Positions 63,821-64,000 of a stretch of DNA of 64,000 nt are shown here, piece by piece. Below the pieces are notes generated by a model. The model ran no database searches. It saw only the letters and a list, made by a program, of their open reading frames with translations, and was not told where the DNA came from. The translations under genes were made by a program, and so were the position numbers. Source of the stretch: Onchocerca volvulus (taxonomy: Eukaryota; Nematoda; Chromadorea; Rhabditida; Onchocercidae); assembly GCA_000499405.2 (NCBI GenBank), contig HG738138.1:13951208-14015207 (forward strand). The letters run 5' to 3'. How positions within the stretch are numbered: the stretch's first letter is position 1; every line of letters starts with the position of its first letter.

Positions 63821-64000
63821 CGATATTGTCTACAACACCGCATAGGGCCAACAAAGGCTATTGTAAACGTAGCAACGAACGAAGGCTATCGTCGCATAGC
63901 GACTAATAGAGACCAGCGAAAGCTATTGTCGATTGTACAATATCGTGTGAGACTGATTGAGGCTATTGTCTATAATATAAAACCAGGAAAGGTTATTGTC
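63821..64000. repeat. Degenerate tandem repeat, period 36-40 bp, running off the window
   Basis: The core GAAAGGCTATTGTC recurs at about 63,821 (GCGATATTGTC), 63,856, 63,881, 63,918, 63,959 and 63,988, with partly conserved spacers such as GACCAGCGAAAG and ACCAGGAAAG. One plus-strand frame stays open from about 63,817 to the last base, so the repeat could be coding. The array is cut by the window edge. Confidence 0.65.

Overview
This is eukaryotic nuclear DNA, very AT-rich, with long A/T homopolymers, many (TA)n/(CA)n/(AAT)n tracts and short exons bounded by nematode-style acceptors (TTTCAG/TTTTAG). The protein types and gene structures fit a parasitic nematode; a spirurid/filarial worm is my best guess, but that is inference and the species is not determinable by eye. 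There is no bacterial-style operon, CRISPR array, rRNA or convincing tRNA.

Layout. 1-78 is the last coding piece of a gene entering from the left, followed by its poly(A) signal. About 240-6.39 kb is AT-rich non-coding DNA. 6,390-9,709 (minus) holds eight exons of a D-3-phosphoglycerate-dehydrogenase-like protein (Rossmann domain plus C-terminal regulatory region) with no N-terminal lobe in the window. Directly upstream, 9,934-11,163 (minus) is a large exon coding a Cys-rich putative DNA-binding protein whose splice phase matches the first dehydrogenase exon, so the two may form one fusion protein. 11.2-22.2 kb is non-coding with microsatellites and duplications. 22.19-23.93 kb is a decayed Helitron, abutted by what looks like the 3' end of a second Helitron in the opposite orientation. 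24-39.1 kb is AT-rich with a perfect 29-bp-arm hairpin and a minisatellite. 39,133-48,120 (plus) is a complete 12-exon muscarinic acetylcholine receptor of the GAR-2/mAChR-B type (599 aa). 50,325-51,926 (plus) is a four-exon glycoprotein-hormone beta-5 (thyrostimulin beta) gene, which becomes visible only when its small exons are joined. 52,147-52,457 is a palindromic MITE-like element. 53,627-54,436 is a possible three-exon secreted protein. 55-61 kb holds plus-strand coding-like fragments with in-frame stops, probably a decayed gene or genes. The last 500 bases contain a possible exon and a 36-40 bp degenerate tandem repeat.

How the genes relate: the two signalling genes (an aminergic-type GPCR and a secreted cystine-knot hormone) are neighbours on the same strand, but the sequence gives no reason to think they share a pathway. 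The most unusual items are the possible zinc-finger/dehydrogenase fusion with an altered catalytic triad, the reconstructed hormone gene, the Helitron pair and the cryptic gene remains at 53-61 kb. All exon joins are manual reconstructions checked only by splice consensus, phase arithmetic and family resemblance.
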